A stretch of 22,637 nucleotides of DNA from SIAJ01 sp036266155 (GCA_036266155.1 DATANR010000492.1:1-22637), one strand, 5' to 3'. Counted from the stretch's first letter, positions 1 through 6,576 are shown. Numbers and translations: made by a program. Notes: generated by a model not told the origin, from the letters alone.

Positions 1-139
1 GATCCGACGAAAGGCTGCCGAACCCGCCCAAGCGTAACCTTCAATCACTGACTCCATACCACCGCCACGCTGATGGTCTGCGGACGTTCGCGAACGCCCG
101 CCTACGCGCGTCGCGAACCACCAAGTTATTGAGGACTGA
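1..139. other. Sequence unrelated to the adjacent helicase reading frame
   Basis: The helicase/methylase family signal stops at about position 140 (minus-strand residues VATKDDL). From there to the left edge the frame gives an arginine-rich tail that ends at a TGA at 41-43. Positions 72-110 include the palindrome GTTCGCGAAC and GC-rich direct and inverted words. On the minus strand another frame stays open from about 139 to base 1 and has an ATG at 57-55, so a different gene or an insertion sequence may begin here. I cannot identify it from so short a piece. Confidence 0.4.
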
Positions 140-3100
140 CAAATCGTCTTTCGTGGCGACGAGCAGCTTGGCGTTGGGATAAAGTTGCATGAATTCACGG
201 CTGAATTGTTCAAGCAAATGATTCGGTACGACGAGCATAGGCTTTTTGATGAGGCCGGCCTGCTTCATTTTCATCGCCGTCGCCGCCATCGTAAACGTCT
301 TTCCGGCTCCGACGGCATGGGCGAGTAACGTGTTGCCGGCGCTCATGGATCTCCAAATCGCATCCTCCTGATGTGATCGTAGCTTCACCGTCTGGTTCAT
401 GCCGGGGAAGTCGAGATGGGAACCATCGAAGGCGCGTGGACGGAGGTTGTTGTAAGTGTCGTTGTAAACCCGGACTAAACGTTCGGTGCGGTCTGGATCG
501 CTGAACAGCCACGAACGAAACCATTCCTTGATTAGTTTCTGCTTCTCTCTCGCAGCGAGTGTTTCTTCCTGGTTGGTCACACGTTCTTCGCGGTCGCCAT
601 GGTTGATGGTGTCGTAGATCACGGGCGTTTTCATGTTGAGAGCCAGTTCAAGCAGCCATGTGCCATTGGCCCTGGCTGTGCCGAACTCGGAAGTTGCTGC
701 GACGGAACGCGCGGCCGCGTTGTCCGCCTCGATACTCCACACGGCGTCTTTCTTCAGTTGGCCGACCTTGATCGCGTTCGGCTCAACGCGGAATAATCCG
801 CACGCGAACGCCTGGATGTCCGTATCGGGGATCCACGGGGCACCCAAATTGGCGTCGATGTCGCCTGGGAGAACATCCTCGGGCTGCACCTGGCGGAGTG
901 CCTCGACATTGCGTGGCTGGCCGCCGGCTTCGGCTTCGACGAGCTTGGCCCGGACATTGCCGGAGAGATATTCGTCGGCGGTGACGACCTCGTCGGTCTC
1001 GGGGTCGAGATAGATCAGGTCGCCGAGCTCCTCCCAAATCGCATTCAGGGGCTTGCCGTACAACTCGGCGATGAAGGGGAGATCGACCTTGCCGCGTTGG
1101 TTCAGCGACACGAGCAAGCCTTCCTCGGCGCTGGCAACCGAAGTGACAGGCGGCTTCTTGCCTACCACGTCTTTCTTCATGATGGCAGCCTTGGCTGCCT
1201 TGCCAGTGGTTTCGTCGTACTCCTCCAGCGACATAACCAGCATGGCGTCCGGGTCTTCCCTGAACTTCACCAAGTTGGGCATGCGGCGGATGGCTCCGCC
1301 TTCCGATGTCGATCCGAAAGTTGTCTTGTTAATTGGTCCATAGCTACGAGCGAATTGGTCGTAGGCACGGTTCAATTCTTTACGGGCGTCCGCTCGATGT
1401 TCTTCAGGGGCGCCTTCGTTCTGCGACAAGAGGACTCGGCGAGCGTGATCGCGGAGGCCGATCAGGGCCGCGAGGCGTTTGCCTGTCATGGTGCCGTTGG
1501 ATCTGAGAAGGGTGCCGCCATAGACCACTGGCTCCGCCTGATCTTTCACCATCTGGCAGATCGTGCGATCGGCACGAACGAAGAAACTGCCTTCGCTGAT
1601 ATGCGCTTCCGCTGCCGGAGGCGTGAAGGAAGGACGCGATTTTCCTCGATCTACCGCAATCTCGCGGGGTTTGAATTCCGGAAGTCTTGCGACACATGAG
1701 CGAAGCTGCTCGGCAAGATCACCATTGCTGATGAGGCCATAGCCGGCGTCGTAGAGCCGGTCCTTGCGGCTCCAGGTGCCGAGGACCATTTCTGGATGGT
1801 TGAGGAAGTAGCGGTTGATCGGGATCTGTGTCCCCTCGATGTCGATGGGCTTGGTTTCCAGCCAGGCTGGGTCGACGTGATTCGCCGGTTCGTCTTTGGC
1901 GCGGCGTCGAAGGAACACGATGTCGGTTACGACACTGGTCCCTTCACGCTTGAATGCGTCGGCGGGCAAGCGAATCGCTCCGACGAAGTCCGCTTGGCCG
2001 GCGAGGTACTCACGTATTGCGGCGTTTAGCTTGTCGAGCGTGAAGTGAGTTGTCACCAATCCCAAAATGCCGTCGGGTTTTAAGGCATCGATCGACTTGG
2101 CAAAAAAGTAATCGTGGAGACTCCACTTCTGTCCGCGATGCTCAAGTTTCACGTCCGCGAACGGAACATTGCCGATGACGCCGTCACAACTATTTTCAGC
2201 GAGTCGCGAGTCACGGAAATTCTCTATACGAATGTCGTGTTCCGGGTGAAGTGATTTCGCGATGCGGCCGCTTAAGGAATCCATCTCGATGCCGACAAAT
2301 CGTAAGCCGGGTCGGCCATACTGCATGAAGTTTCCGGTCCCGCAGCCGGGCTCCAGGACCGTGGCACCCGCCGACACGCCCATGCGCTCGATGGCCGAGT
2401 GCATCGCCGAAATGACAGTTGGTGACGTGTAGAAAGCGTTAAACGTTGTTCGCTTCGCGCTGTCATATTCCTCGGGCGAAAGCAGGGATTTCAGTTCCTC
2501 GCCGAGGGACTGCCAGCTTGCGTCCTTGAACTTTCCGGTGACGGGATCAGGGAAGATTGAGAGGGCGACCGGCCCGAACCCCGCGAACCGGGCGAGTATG
2601 GCCCGTTCACCGGACGTGGCCGCGCGTTTCTCGCGCTCGACGAGGGTGAGTGTGCGGATGGCAGCGATGATGTCGCGTGCCTTCGATTTCTCGCCACTCG
2701 AAATTGGTGATGCAAGAGAATTGGGTTCAGCGACTGCGTCTATGGGGTCAGGAACGGGAACTGATTCGACATGCTTCGGCGGTTCTTCGGTCTCACGTTC
2801 GGGGAGGTTGTCGTACAGGCCCGGCGGGGGCCGGCTGCGTTGTTTGTTCAGCCTGGGGGAGTTTTGCCGCGGAGATGGGCCATAATAAGGTCGAGCGAAA
2901 TCGGCTCGTCGCTCATTGGTATTTCGTTCGGCATTATGTCCTCCAAATCCTTCACGGCCAGTTCCAGGGCCTCTGCTGCCACTTGGCTCGGATCGCTTCC
3001 CGGCTTCATCTTGCCGATCACGACCTTGTAGGCTTCGTGACTGCCCTTCACCTCCATGGCCTTCAATTCCATTGCCTGGAGAAGTGTGCCGCTCTTCTTG

Positions 3101-3268
3101 AGATAGTCGTGAAGTTTCGGACGCTGTCTCAGTAGCTGCAACACGAGTGTCTTGTACATCTTGATCTCCCTCCGGAACTGCGGCGCCAACGTCTTCAGGC
3201 AGCGCCGGTTCGTCTGGACCAGACGGGAACAGAGTGGGCTGTCTGAATGAAGGCGGCTTCCGTGCCAT
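41..3268 (-). CDS. N6-adenine DNA methylase / helicase, C-terminally truncated
   Basis: Large plasmid/ICE-type methylase-helicase, related in layout to phage P1 DarB-like antirestriction proteins (family knowledge). Counting from the ATG at 3268, an AdoMet motif LEPGCGTGNF lies at about residues 305-314 and a methylase catalytic motif NVPF (NPPF variant) at about 367-370. A long middle region follows, then a helicase start with HQEDAIWRSM and Walker A AVGAGKT at about 985-991. The family continues through DEAH and the later helicase motifs to roughly 1,700 residues. Here the homologous sequence stops after VATKDDL and a foreign tail of about 32 residues ends the frame, so helicase activity is probably lost. 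The first 140 residues are low-complexity and overlap a better small gene in another frame, so true translation may begin near 2851 (a CTG overlapping that gene's TGA). A TTG at 3283 is a further possible start. Methylation could persist. Confidence 0.8.
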   Translation of the reverse strand: MARKPPSFRQPTLFPSGPDEPALPEDVGAAVPEGDQDVQDTRVAATETASETSRLSQEERHTSPGNGIEGHGGEGQSRSLQGRDRQDEAGKRSEPSGSRGPGTGREGFGGHNAERNTNERRADFARPYYGPSPRQNSPRLNKQRSRPPPGLYDNLPERETEEPPKHVESVPVPDPIDAVAEPNSLASPISSGEKSKARDIIAAIRTLTLVEREKRAATSGERAILARFAGFGPVALSIFPDPVTGKFKDASWQSLGEELKSLLSPEEYDSAKRTTFNAFYTSPTVISAMHSAIERMGVSAGATVLEPGCGTGNFMQYGRPGLRFVGIEMDSLSGRIAKSLHPEHDIRIENFRDSRLAENSCDGVIGNVPFADVKLEHRGQKWSLHDYFFAKSIDALKPDGILGLVTTHFTLDKLNAAIREYLAGQADFVGAIRLPADAFKREGTSVVTDIVFLRRRAKDEPANHVDPAWLETKPIDIEGTQIPINRYFLNHPEMVLGTWSRKDRLYDAGYGLISNGDLAEQLRSCVARLPEFKPREIAVDRGKSRPSFTPPAAEAHISEGSFFVRADRTICQMVKDQAEPVVYGGTLLRSNGTMTGKRLAALIGLRDHARRVLLSQNEGAPEEHRADARKELNRAYDQFARSYGPINKTTFGSTSEGGAIRRMPNLVKFREDPDAMLVMSLEEYDETTGKAAKAAIMKKDVVGKKPPVTSVASAEEGLLVSLNQRGKVDLPFIAELYGKPLNAIWEELGDLIYLDPETDEVVTADEYLSGNVRAKLVEAEAGGQPRNVEALRQVQPEDVLPGDIDANLGAPWIPDTDIQAFACGLFRVEPNAIKVGQLKKDAVWSIEADNAAARSVAATSEFGTARANGTWLLELALNMKTPVIYDTINHGDREERVTNQEETLAAREKQKLIKEWFRSWLFSDPDRTERLVRVYNDTYNNLRPRAFDGSHLDFPGMNQTVKLRSHQEDAIWRSMSAGNTLLAHAVGAGKTFTMAATAMKMKQAGLIKKPMLVVPNHLLEQFSREFMQLYPNAKLLVATKDDLSVLNNLVVRDARRRAFANVRRPSAWRWYGVSD
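2848..3159 (-). CDS. Small helical protein encoded upstream of the methylase/helicase
   Basis: I recognise no named family. The ATG at 3159 is preceded by a strong Shine-Dalgarno GGAGGGAG at 8 nt spacing. The 103-residue product (MYKTLVLQLLRQRPKLHDYL...) has a balanced, amphipathic-helical composition, with PGSDPSQVAAEALELAVKDL in the middle. In the same stretch the overlapping long frame is low-complexity, rich in R, G, E and S. That contrast suggests this frame is the coding one here. The stop TGA (2850-2848) overlaps a CTG that could start the methylase, which would couple the two genes. A small helical protein just ahead of such methylase/helicase genes fits my memory of conjugative elements, but I cannot name it. 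The alternative is that it is an accidental open frame inside the long gene. Confidence 0.55.
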   Translation of the reverse strand: MYKTLVLQLLRQRPKLHDYLKKSGTLLQAMELKAMEVKGSHEAYKVVIGKMKPGSDPSQVAAEALELAVKDLEDIMPNEIPMSDEPISLDLIMAHLRGKTPPG

Positions 3269-3297
3269 AATCAAATCGTTCAAAATTGAATTGGTTG

Positions 3298-3326
3298 ATA
3301 TTACCTCAGTTTGAATGACAAGCCAA
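3298..3326 (-). promoter_or_regulatory. Candidate promoter for the methylase/helicase operon
   Basis: On the minus strand, TTGGCT (3326-3321) and TAATAT (3303-3298) are separated by 17 bp, each matching the sigma-70 consensus at 4 of 6 positions. Transcription would start near 3291, leaving about 23 nt before the ATG at 3268. The local sequence is AT-richer than its surroundings. This is a motif match only. Confidence 0.35.
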
Positions 3327-3358
3327 CAGGTTTATAGGCCGAGATGCGAAGAAGTGTG

Positions 3359-3418
3359 CTTGCCCGACAGGTACGGGGTGCTTCCAGCACCCATGAGCAT
3401 GGTCATCTATCAGGCAAG
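3359..3418. other. Potential three-way-junction RNA or DNA structure
   Basis: An outer stem CTTGCC (3359-3364) pairs with GGCAAG (3413-3418). It encloses a perfect 7-bp hairpin GGGTGCT-TCC-AGCACCC (3376-3392) and a short ATGA/TCAT stem just after it. The nested arrangement is compact and lies outside any convincing gene, upstream of the candidate helicase promoter. I do not recognise a known riboswitch or RNA family, and cannot tell which strand is transcribed. Confidence 0.3.
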
Positions 3419-3476
3419 GTCGAGGAGTTGCTGCGCTCGCGATAGGCGTTGCTTGGGGGGTATTCTTTATTAATCC

Positions 3477-3501
3477 CCGGTTCGGTTGCAAAACCGACCG
3501 G
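3477..3501. repeat. Inverted repeat (hairpin)
   Basis: CCGGTTCGGTT (3477-3487) pairs with AACCGACCGG (3492-3501) across a GCAA tetraloop with one bulged T. GNRA-type loops such as GCAA are typical of stable RNA hairpins. It is one of several structures packed into the non-coding stretch between the helicase and SprT-like genes. Confidence 0.4.
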
Positions 3502-3528
3502 AACAGAGGAAATCATGAAACGGGGGGA

Positions 3529-3624
3529 AGGAATGTCAAGGACGGCGGGCGGTCTGCACAAGCGAGGCTTTGGGAGCGCGGAAGATCGATCCGCCGCCGC
3601 CTCGCGGGAATCCTTGACATTCCT
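3529..3624. repeat. 96-bp unit bounded by 14-bp perfect inverted repeats
   Basis: AGGAATGTCAAGGA (3529-3542) and TCCTTGACATTCCT (3611-3624) are perfect inverted copies 68 bp apart. The interior has further complementary words (GGCGGGCGG with CCGCCGCC; GCGAGGC with GCCTCGC). Runs of G flank both ends, which could be a short target duplication or chance. It could be a miniature element with terminal repeats, or one long hairpin in an RNA ending at the terminator-like stem just downstream. Confidence 0.45.
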
Positions 3625-3650
3625 GGGGGTGCGCCCCCGGTTTTGTTCTT
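3623..3650 (+). terminator. Possible Rho-independent terminator
   Basis: A CTGGGGG/CCCCCGG-type stem (about 3623-3640, loop TGCG) is followed at once by TTTTGTTCTT (3641-3650). No convincing plus-strand gene precedes it, so it would end a non-coding transcript from the hairpin-rich region or block read-through. Confidence 0.4.
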
Positions 3651-3685
3651 GGCTCGGAGCTTCGCTGCATTTAGCCGGCATGTTT

Positions 3686-3735
3686 GCAAGCAAGCATGCT
3701 TACATGTCGATGTGTTTACATGTCGGCCTGCTTGC
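3686..3735. repeat. Iteron-like short repeats
   Basis: TTACATGTCG occurs twice in direct orientation at 3700-3709 and 3716-3725, 16 bp apart. The pair is bracketed by GCAAGCA (3686-3692) and TGCTTGC (3729-3735), with AAGCATGCTT inside. Such clusters are seen in replication origins, oriT regions and operators. No replication initiator or relaxase gene is in the window, so the role is open. Confidence 0.4.
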
Positions 3736-3766
3736 CACCGCCCGGATTTGTTCGGCAAGGGAGGGC

Positions 3767-3808
3767 GTGGGAACCGATCGGTTCCCACAAGAACAAGAGT
3801 GACTTGAA
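3767..3808. repeat. 22-bp perfect palindrome with conserved tail, copy 1
   Basis: GTGGGAACCGA and its exact complement form a 22-bp perfect palindrome at 3767-3788. Six bases later comes AAGAGTGACTTGAA (3795-3808). The same 14-base tail follows a related palindrome after the SprT-like gene. An A-rich rather than T-rich flank argues against a Rho-independent terminator. Confidence 0.6.
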
Positions 3809-3879
3809 AACTTGCCCTGACAGGCGCGCCGAGTCTCCCCTGCAATTGCCCGATTGCATCCAAACAGTCAAAGTGTTAA

Positions 3880-3899
3880 TTTGGATCGTACGATCCAAA
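3880..3899. promoter_or_regulatory. 20-bp perfect palindrome, likely operator
   Basis: TTTGGATCGTACGATCCAAA is a perfect palindrome ending 14 bases before the SprT-like start codon. Position and symmetry fit a binding site for a dimeric repressor controlling that gene. No cognate regulator is identifiable nearby. Confidence 0.5.
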
Positions 3900-3913
3900 A
3901 CAAGAGGTAGCCC

Positions 3914-4576
3914 ATGAAGCCCGATTCGATAACCAAGCGCAACTACTCGACCCTTTCCAAGGCGTTCGACCGGTTCAACCGAGAACTATTCGAAGGGGCT
4001 TTGCCGAAGTGCCTGATTACATTCCAGCGAATTCGGAAAACTCGGGGGTACTTCTGGCAAGAAGCGATTCGTGTTCGCCGAGGCAAGACCCGACTGGACG
4101 AAATCGCTTTGAATCCGGACTGCTTCCCAAGTCGATCCGACCGGGAGGTCATGTCCACATTGGTTCATGAGATGGTCCACCTTTGGCAGGCACATTTCGG
4201 TGAGCCAGGTCGCCGGGGATACCACAACAGACCATGGGCGGACAAAATGGAACAGGTTGGCCTTCGACCTAGCACTACTGGCAAGCCTGGCGGCCATCGC
4301 ACGGGCGAGAGGGTGAGCCACTACATCATTCGCGGCGGACGGTTCGACGAGGTATGGGGAGTCCTGCACCGGGAAGGCGTGCGCCTTCAGTGGGAATCAA
4401 CCCCACGGCAGCGAACCGATCGCGACAAAGTGAAGTACACGTGCCTGGGATGCAAGAAAAAGAAGAGGGTTCAGGTGTGGGGAAAGCCCGGTCTCGAAGG
4501 CAGACTCGAATGCACTGAGTGCGGTGAACCGCTTGTCGAAGCGTTGCCTCGATACCGCATGCGATATCGGCATTGA
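3914..4576 (+). CDS. SprT-like zinc metalloprotease domain protein
   Basis: A 220-residue protein of the SprT/Spartan-like family, whose eukaryotic members cleave DNA-protein crosslinks. The first 150 residues hold the zincin motif HEMVH (His85, Glu86, His89), with His104 in RGYHNRPW as probable third ligand. A C-terminal zinc ribbon has Cys177/Cys180 and Cys200/Cys203. Length and layout fit complete bacterial members. AGAGG precedes the ATG by 6 nt. Such genes are frequent on plasmids and integrative elements, where a role in processing protein-bound DNA is plausible but unproven. A perfect palindrome lies just upstream, and matching palindrome-plus-tail elements flank the gene on both sides, so it may have moved as a unit. 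Confidence 0.9.
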   Translation: MKPDSITKRNYSTLSKAFDRFNRELFEGALPKCLITFQRIRKTRGYFWQEAIRVRRGKTRLDEIALNPDCFPSRSDREVMSTLVHEMVHLWQAHFGEPGRRGYHNRPWADKMEQVGLRPSTTGKPGGHRTGERVSHYIIRGGRFDEVWGVLHREGVRLQWESTPRQRTDRDKVKYTCLGCKKKKRVQVWGKPGLEGRLECTECGEPLVEALPRYRMRYRH

Positions 4577-4615
4577 CCGAGAAACGGGTACCAGACGTGT
4601 TGGGAATGAGAACGG

Positions 4616-4660
4616 TGTGGGGAACCCAGGGTTCCCCACAAAAAGGAAGAGTGACTTGAA
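4616..4660. repeat. 25-bp palindrome with conserved tail, copy 2
   Basis: TGTGGGGAACCC (4616-4627) and GGGTTCCCCACA (4629-4640) are exact inverted arms around a single A. The tail AAGAGTGACTTGAA (4647-4660) is identical to that of copy 1. The palindrome halves are related but not identical to copy 1, and both copies point the same way. Together they bracket the SprT-like gene. The rest of the 215-bp gap to the next gene shows nothing else. Confidence 0.6.
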
Positions 4661-4791
4661 GAACATCGCTGGACAGTAACGCGTCGATACCCGTCGAAGA
4701 CCTGAATTTCAGCCATCTATCCGGCGTCGACTCATTCAGCTACTTTTGGAGCTACAGGCTCGACAAAGTACCCCCGACCTTGCGAATCGGG

Positions 4792-5898
4792 TCAAGAGTG
4801 GACCAGTTGGCGACTGGTTTCAGGATGACGAGTCTTCAATAACTCTCGCACGGAAAACCGGTGAAAGAAGGTTCGGTCGGCTCCCGACGGGAGCGTGCGG
4901 AAGGCCCCGAGATCGCGCTTGCCATATCCGCGGACCAGGTATCGTCGGCCCTTGACCGGGCCGCGCGCATGTAGTACGCGGCGATTGGAGAGCAGGACCA
5001 TCGTCCCGGGACGAACTGCCACGTCCGTCACCAACCGCTCATCCGCCAAGGCGTCGTCCAGAGCAGCCAGGGCAGCAGCAACCTCCGGCATGTCCGCTTG
5101 CGGGCACAGATTGTAGCGAGAGAAATTCACTGTCCACTGGCCGGCAGCGTCTTCGGTTAGAATGGGGCCGGGGGCGGATCGCCGTGGCCGGGTGCCGTCG
5201 ATATGGAAGGAGGCCGGCGACCAGAACCGGAAGCGAGGCTCCGTGAGAGTACGAAGGGCCGCCGGATTGTCCCGTGCCATCGCGGTCGCCAAATCATCGG
5301 CCAGTACGAACCGGGTGAAGGTCGCCTCAGTTGCCACTCGCCCGGTCAAGACTAGACTGTCCGGCCGATACCGAGCGGGAAAATAGGAGTTGTCAGTGTG
5401 AAACCTCAACTCCTGCGCCCCCTTGGAACTTAGCGTGTTCGTCAATTCGGGAACGGGGCTGACGGCCATGAGCAATTCGTTTCCGGCCTCCTCCAATTTG
5501 GCCATTGGTTGCTGGCCGCCGCCGGCCAGCAGAGCGAAGGTCATCACCTCGGCCAGCCAGTCCTGGCAGTCCGGGTTACGTTGCCCGGCGACCGGCAGCC
5601 AAGGCTCTGGTAGCGGGGAACAGGGTACGTCTTCCACTAGCACGAGAGACGGTCCGCCAGTCCGGTCGAACCGAGCCAGGTCCGTCGCGGTGGCTTGGAA
5701 AACTGCCGGTGCCAAAGCCGTACCCAGTTGGTGGGCCAGGATGTAGGTGTCGGCCTGGGGCGAGTCGCCGCGCTCGTGGGCGGCAAGGGCCGCGTCCGGG
5801 CGAAGCGGGTCGAAGCGGGGAAACCGCCAGCCGCGCGACTTGTCCAAGATGTCGTTTCTGATTGCACTGGAAACCTTACAACGCAGGATGTCGGACAT
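4792..5898 (-). CDS. Fe(II)/2-oxoglutarate-dependent oxygenase, clavaminate synthase-like
   Basis: Predicted 368-residue non-heme iron oxygenase of the TauD / clavaminate synthase-like superfamily, whose members hydroxylate or desaturate small molecules, often amino acids. The iron triad is visible: His167 and Asp169 in FHTDNSYFP, and His310 in NRRVLHARGP. Arg323, 13 residues after the distal His, is well placed to bind the 2-oxoglutarate carboxylate. The spacing and the RYRPDSLVL stretch after HTD resemble arginine/asparagine hydroxylases more than taurine dioxygenase, but the substrate cannot be read from the sequence. I chose the ATG at 5898 because GGAG lies 8 bases upstream. A longer frame to 5988 has unlikely composition. 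The gene is divergent from the 143-residue gene and shares its promoter region. No NRPS or other pathway gene adjoins it. Confidence 0.85.
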   Translation of the reverse strand: MSDILRCKVSSAIRNDILDKSRGWRFPRFDPLRPDAALAAHERGDSPQADTYILAHQLGTALAPAVFQATATDLARFDRTGGPSLVLVEDVPCSPLPEPWLPVAGQRNPDCQDWLAEVMTFALLAGGGQQPMAKLEEAGNELLMAVSPVPELTNTLSSKGAQELRFHTDNSYFPARYRPDSLVLTGRVATEATFTRFVLADDLATAMARDNPAALRTLTEPRFRFWSPASFHIDGTRPRRSAPGPILTEDAAGQWTVNFSRYNLCPQADMPEVAAALAALDDALADERLVTDVAVRPGTMVLLSNRRVLHARGPVKGRRYLVRGYGKRDLGAFRTLPSGADRTFFHRFSVRELLKTRHPETSRQLVHS

Positions 5899-5911
5899 GT
5901 TCTGCACTCCG

Positions 5912-5989
5912 ATTGGCAGTCGCCGGTTGATTGCGACCCTGGTCGGCGACCGGGGCCGGGCGGTCATCGCCCTGGGGGCGACCGCCAAT
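5912..5989. repeat. Imperfect inverted repeat in the oxygenase leader
   Basis: ATTGGCAGTCGCC (5912-5924) and GGCGACCGCCAAT (5977-5989) are inverted copies with one mismatch, 52 bases apart. The near arm sits next to the oxygenase ribosome binding site. A transcript from the TATAAT box at 6116-6111 would carry this stem in its roughly 200-nt leader. Confidence 0.35.
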
Positions 5990-6087
5990 AGTTAGTCGCA
6001 GAGGCGGGTCACGGCGGGTGGCCAATTCCGAAGAATTGCCGCGCATTCGGGCCGGCGCGACGGCGATCGCCACAGGCAAAGATTGCC

Positions 6088-6143
6088 TTGACAGCATCAT
6101 TATTATGAATATTATAGCATGATATGTCTGATATGAAATATCA
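6088..6143. promoter_or_regulatory. Overlapping divergent promoters
   Basis: On the plus strand, TTGACA (6088-6093) and TATTAT (6110-6115) with 16 bp spacing make a strong sigma-70-type promoter. Its transcript would start near 6122, almost on the next ATG. On the minus strand the same bases read as a perfect TATAAT (6116-6111) with a weak TTTCAT 16 bp upstream, directed at the oxygenase gene. TGATATG is repeated at 6120-6126 and 6129-6135, and TGATAT/ATATCA arms span 6129-6143, a possible operator. Confidence 0.55.
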
Positions 6144-6555
6144 ACTGACTTTACGGGACGGAACGGCGGCCGATGGCATGGCCGTGCTAACTGCCATGAG
6201 CTATCTCCGATTCGTGCTGAACGAATCAAACGGGCGCGACCTTGTGGAGGGACTTAACCGGATGTGCCGCGGCGAGACCGAAGAAGTGCCAGCCGACGTC
6301 CGGTCGTACTTTAACACTCGCGGCGGATTGATCATGGACTTGGTGACGAAGGCCCCACGCCCCCTGATCGGTCGGCTGTTGGCCAACGCGCTTCGCGCCG
6401 TTCCAGACGGCATAACCTTAGTTGAACCGTACGAAAACACTATCGCGAACCGAGCGACGGCCGAAGCCCTGAACGAGGTCCGCACAAGGAATTTTCGCGA
6501 TTTCTTGGGCCAGTTAGGCATCGACCCTGACAATCGCGGCGGTGGGCGGTCGTAG
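6124..6555 (+). CDS. Hypothetical protein, 143 residues
   Basis: I do not recognise the family. The product is soluble and mixed in charge, probably mostly helical, without membrane segments, cysteine motifs or repeats. It starts MSDMKYQLTL; the second Met (ATG at 6133) is an equally good start. The nearby TTGACA/TATTAT promoter would give a leaderless or nearly leaderless mRNA, since no Shine-Dalgarno is visible. Its stop lies within a strong hairpin that may end transcription. It stands alone, divergent from the oxygenase gene and convergent with the sigma/CHAT operon. Confidence 0.6.
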   Translation: MSDMKYQLTLRDGTAADGMAVLTAMSYLRFVLNESNGRDLVEGLNRMCRGETEEVPADVRSYFNTRGGLIMDLVTKAPRPLIGRLLANALRAVPDGITLVEPYENTIANRATAEALNEVRTRNFRDFLGQLGIDPDNRGGGRS

Positions 6556-6576
6556 CCCACCACCGCGTCTGTTTCG
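6535..6576. terminator. Strong hairpin between convergent genes
   Basis: CGCGGCGGTGGGC (6535-6547) pairs with GCCCACCACCGCG (6555-6567) with one mismatch, around a 7-base loop. The stop codon of the 143-residue gene lies at the loop edge. A weak T-rich run TCTGTTTCG follows on the plus strand. It probably terminates the plus-strand gene and may also stop the minus-strand operon ending at 6578. Confidence 0.5.

Noticed and set aside
1097..1699. 200-residue plus-strand open frame
   Set aside because: It is the antisense of the methylase/helicase gene, with no ribosome binding site and no family-like segment.
3767..3788. Palindrome read as a Rho-independent terminator
   Set aside because: It is followed by A-rich sequence on plus and GC-rich sequence on minus, with no T-run on either strand.
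3449..3802. 117-residue plus-strand open frame in the hairpin-rich region
   Set aside because: Composition is unlike a protein family, and it runs through inverted repeats and a terminator-like stem that explain the sequence better.
5899..5988. Longer start for the oxygenase at 5988
   Set aside because: The added residues are arginine- and proline-rich and the inverted repeat explains that sequence; the ATG at 5898 has GGAG upstream.
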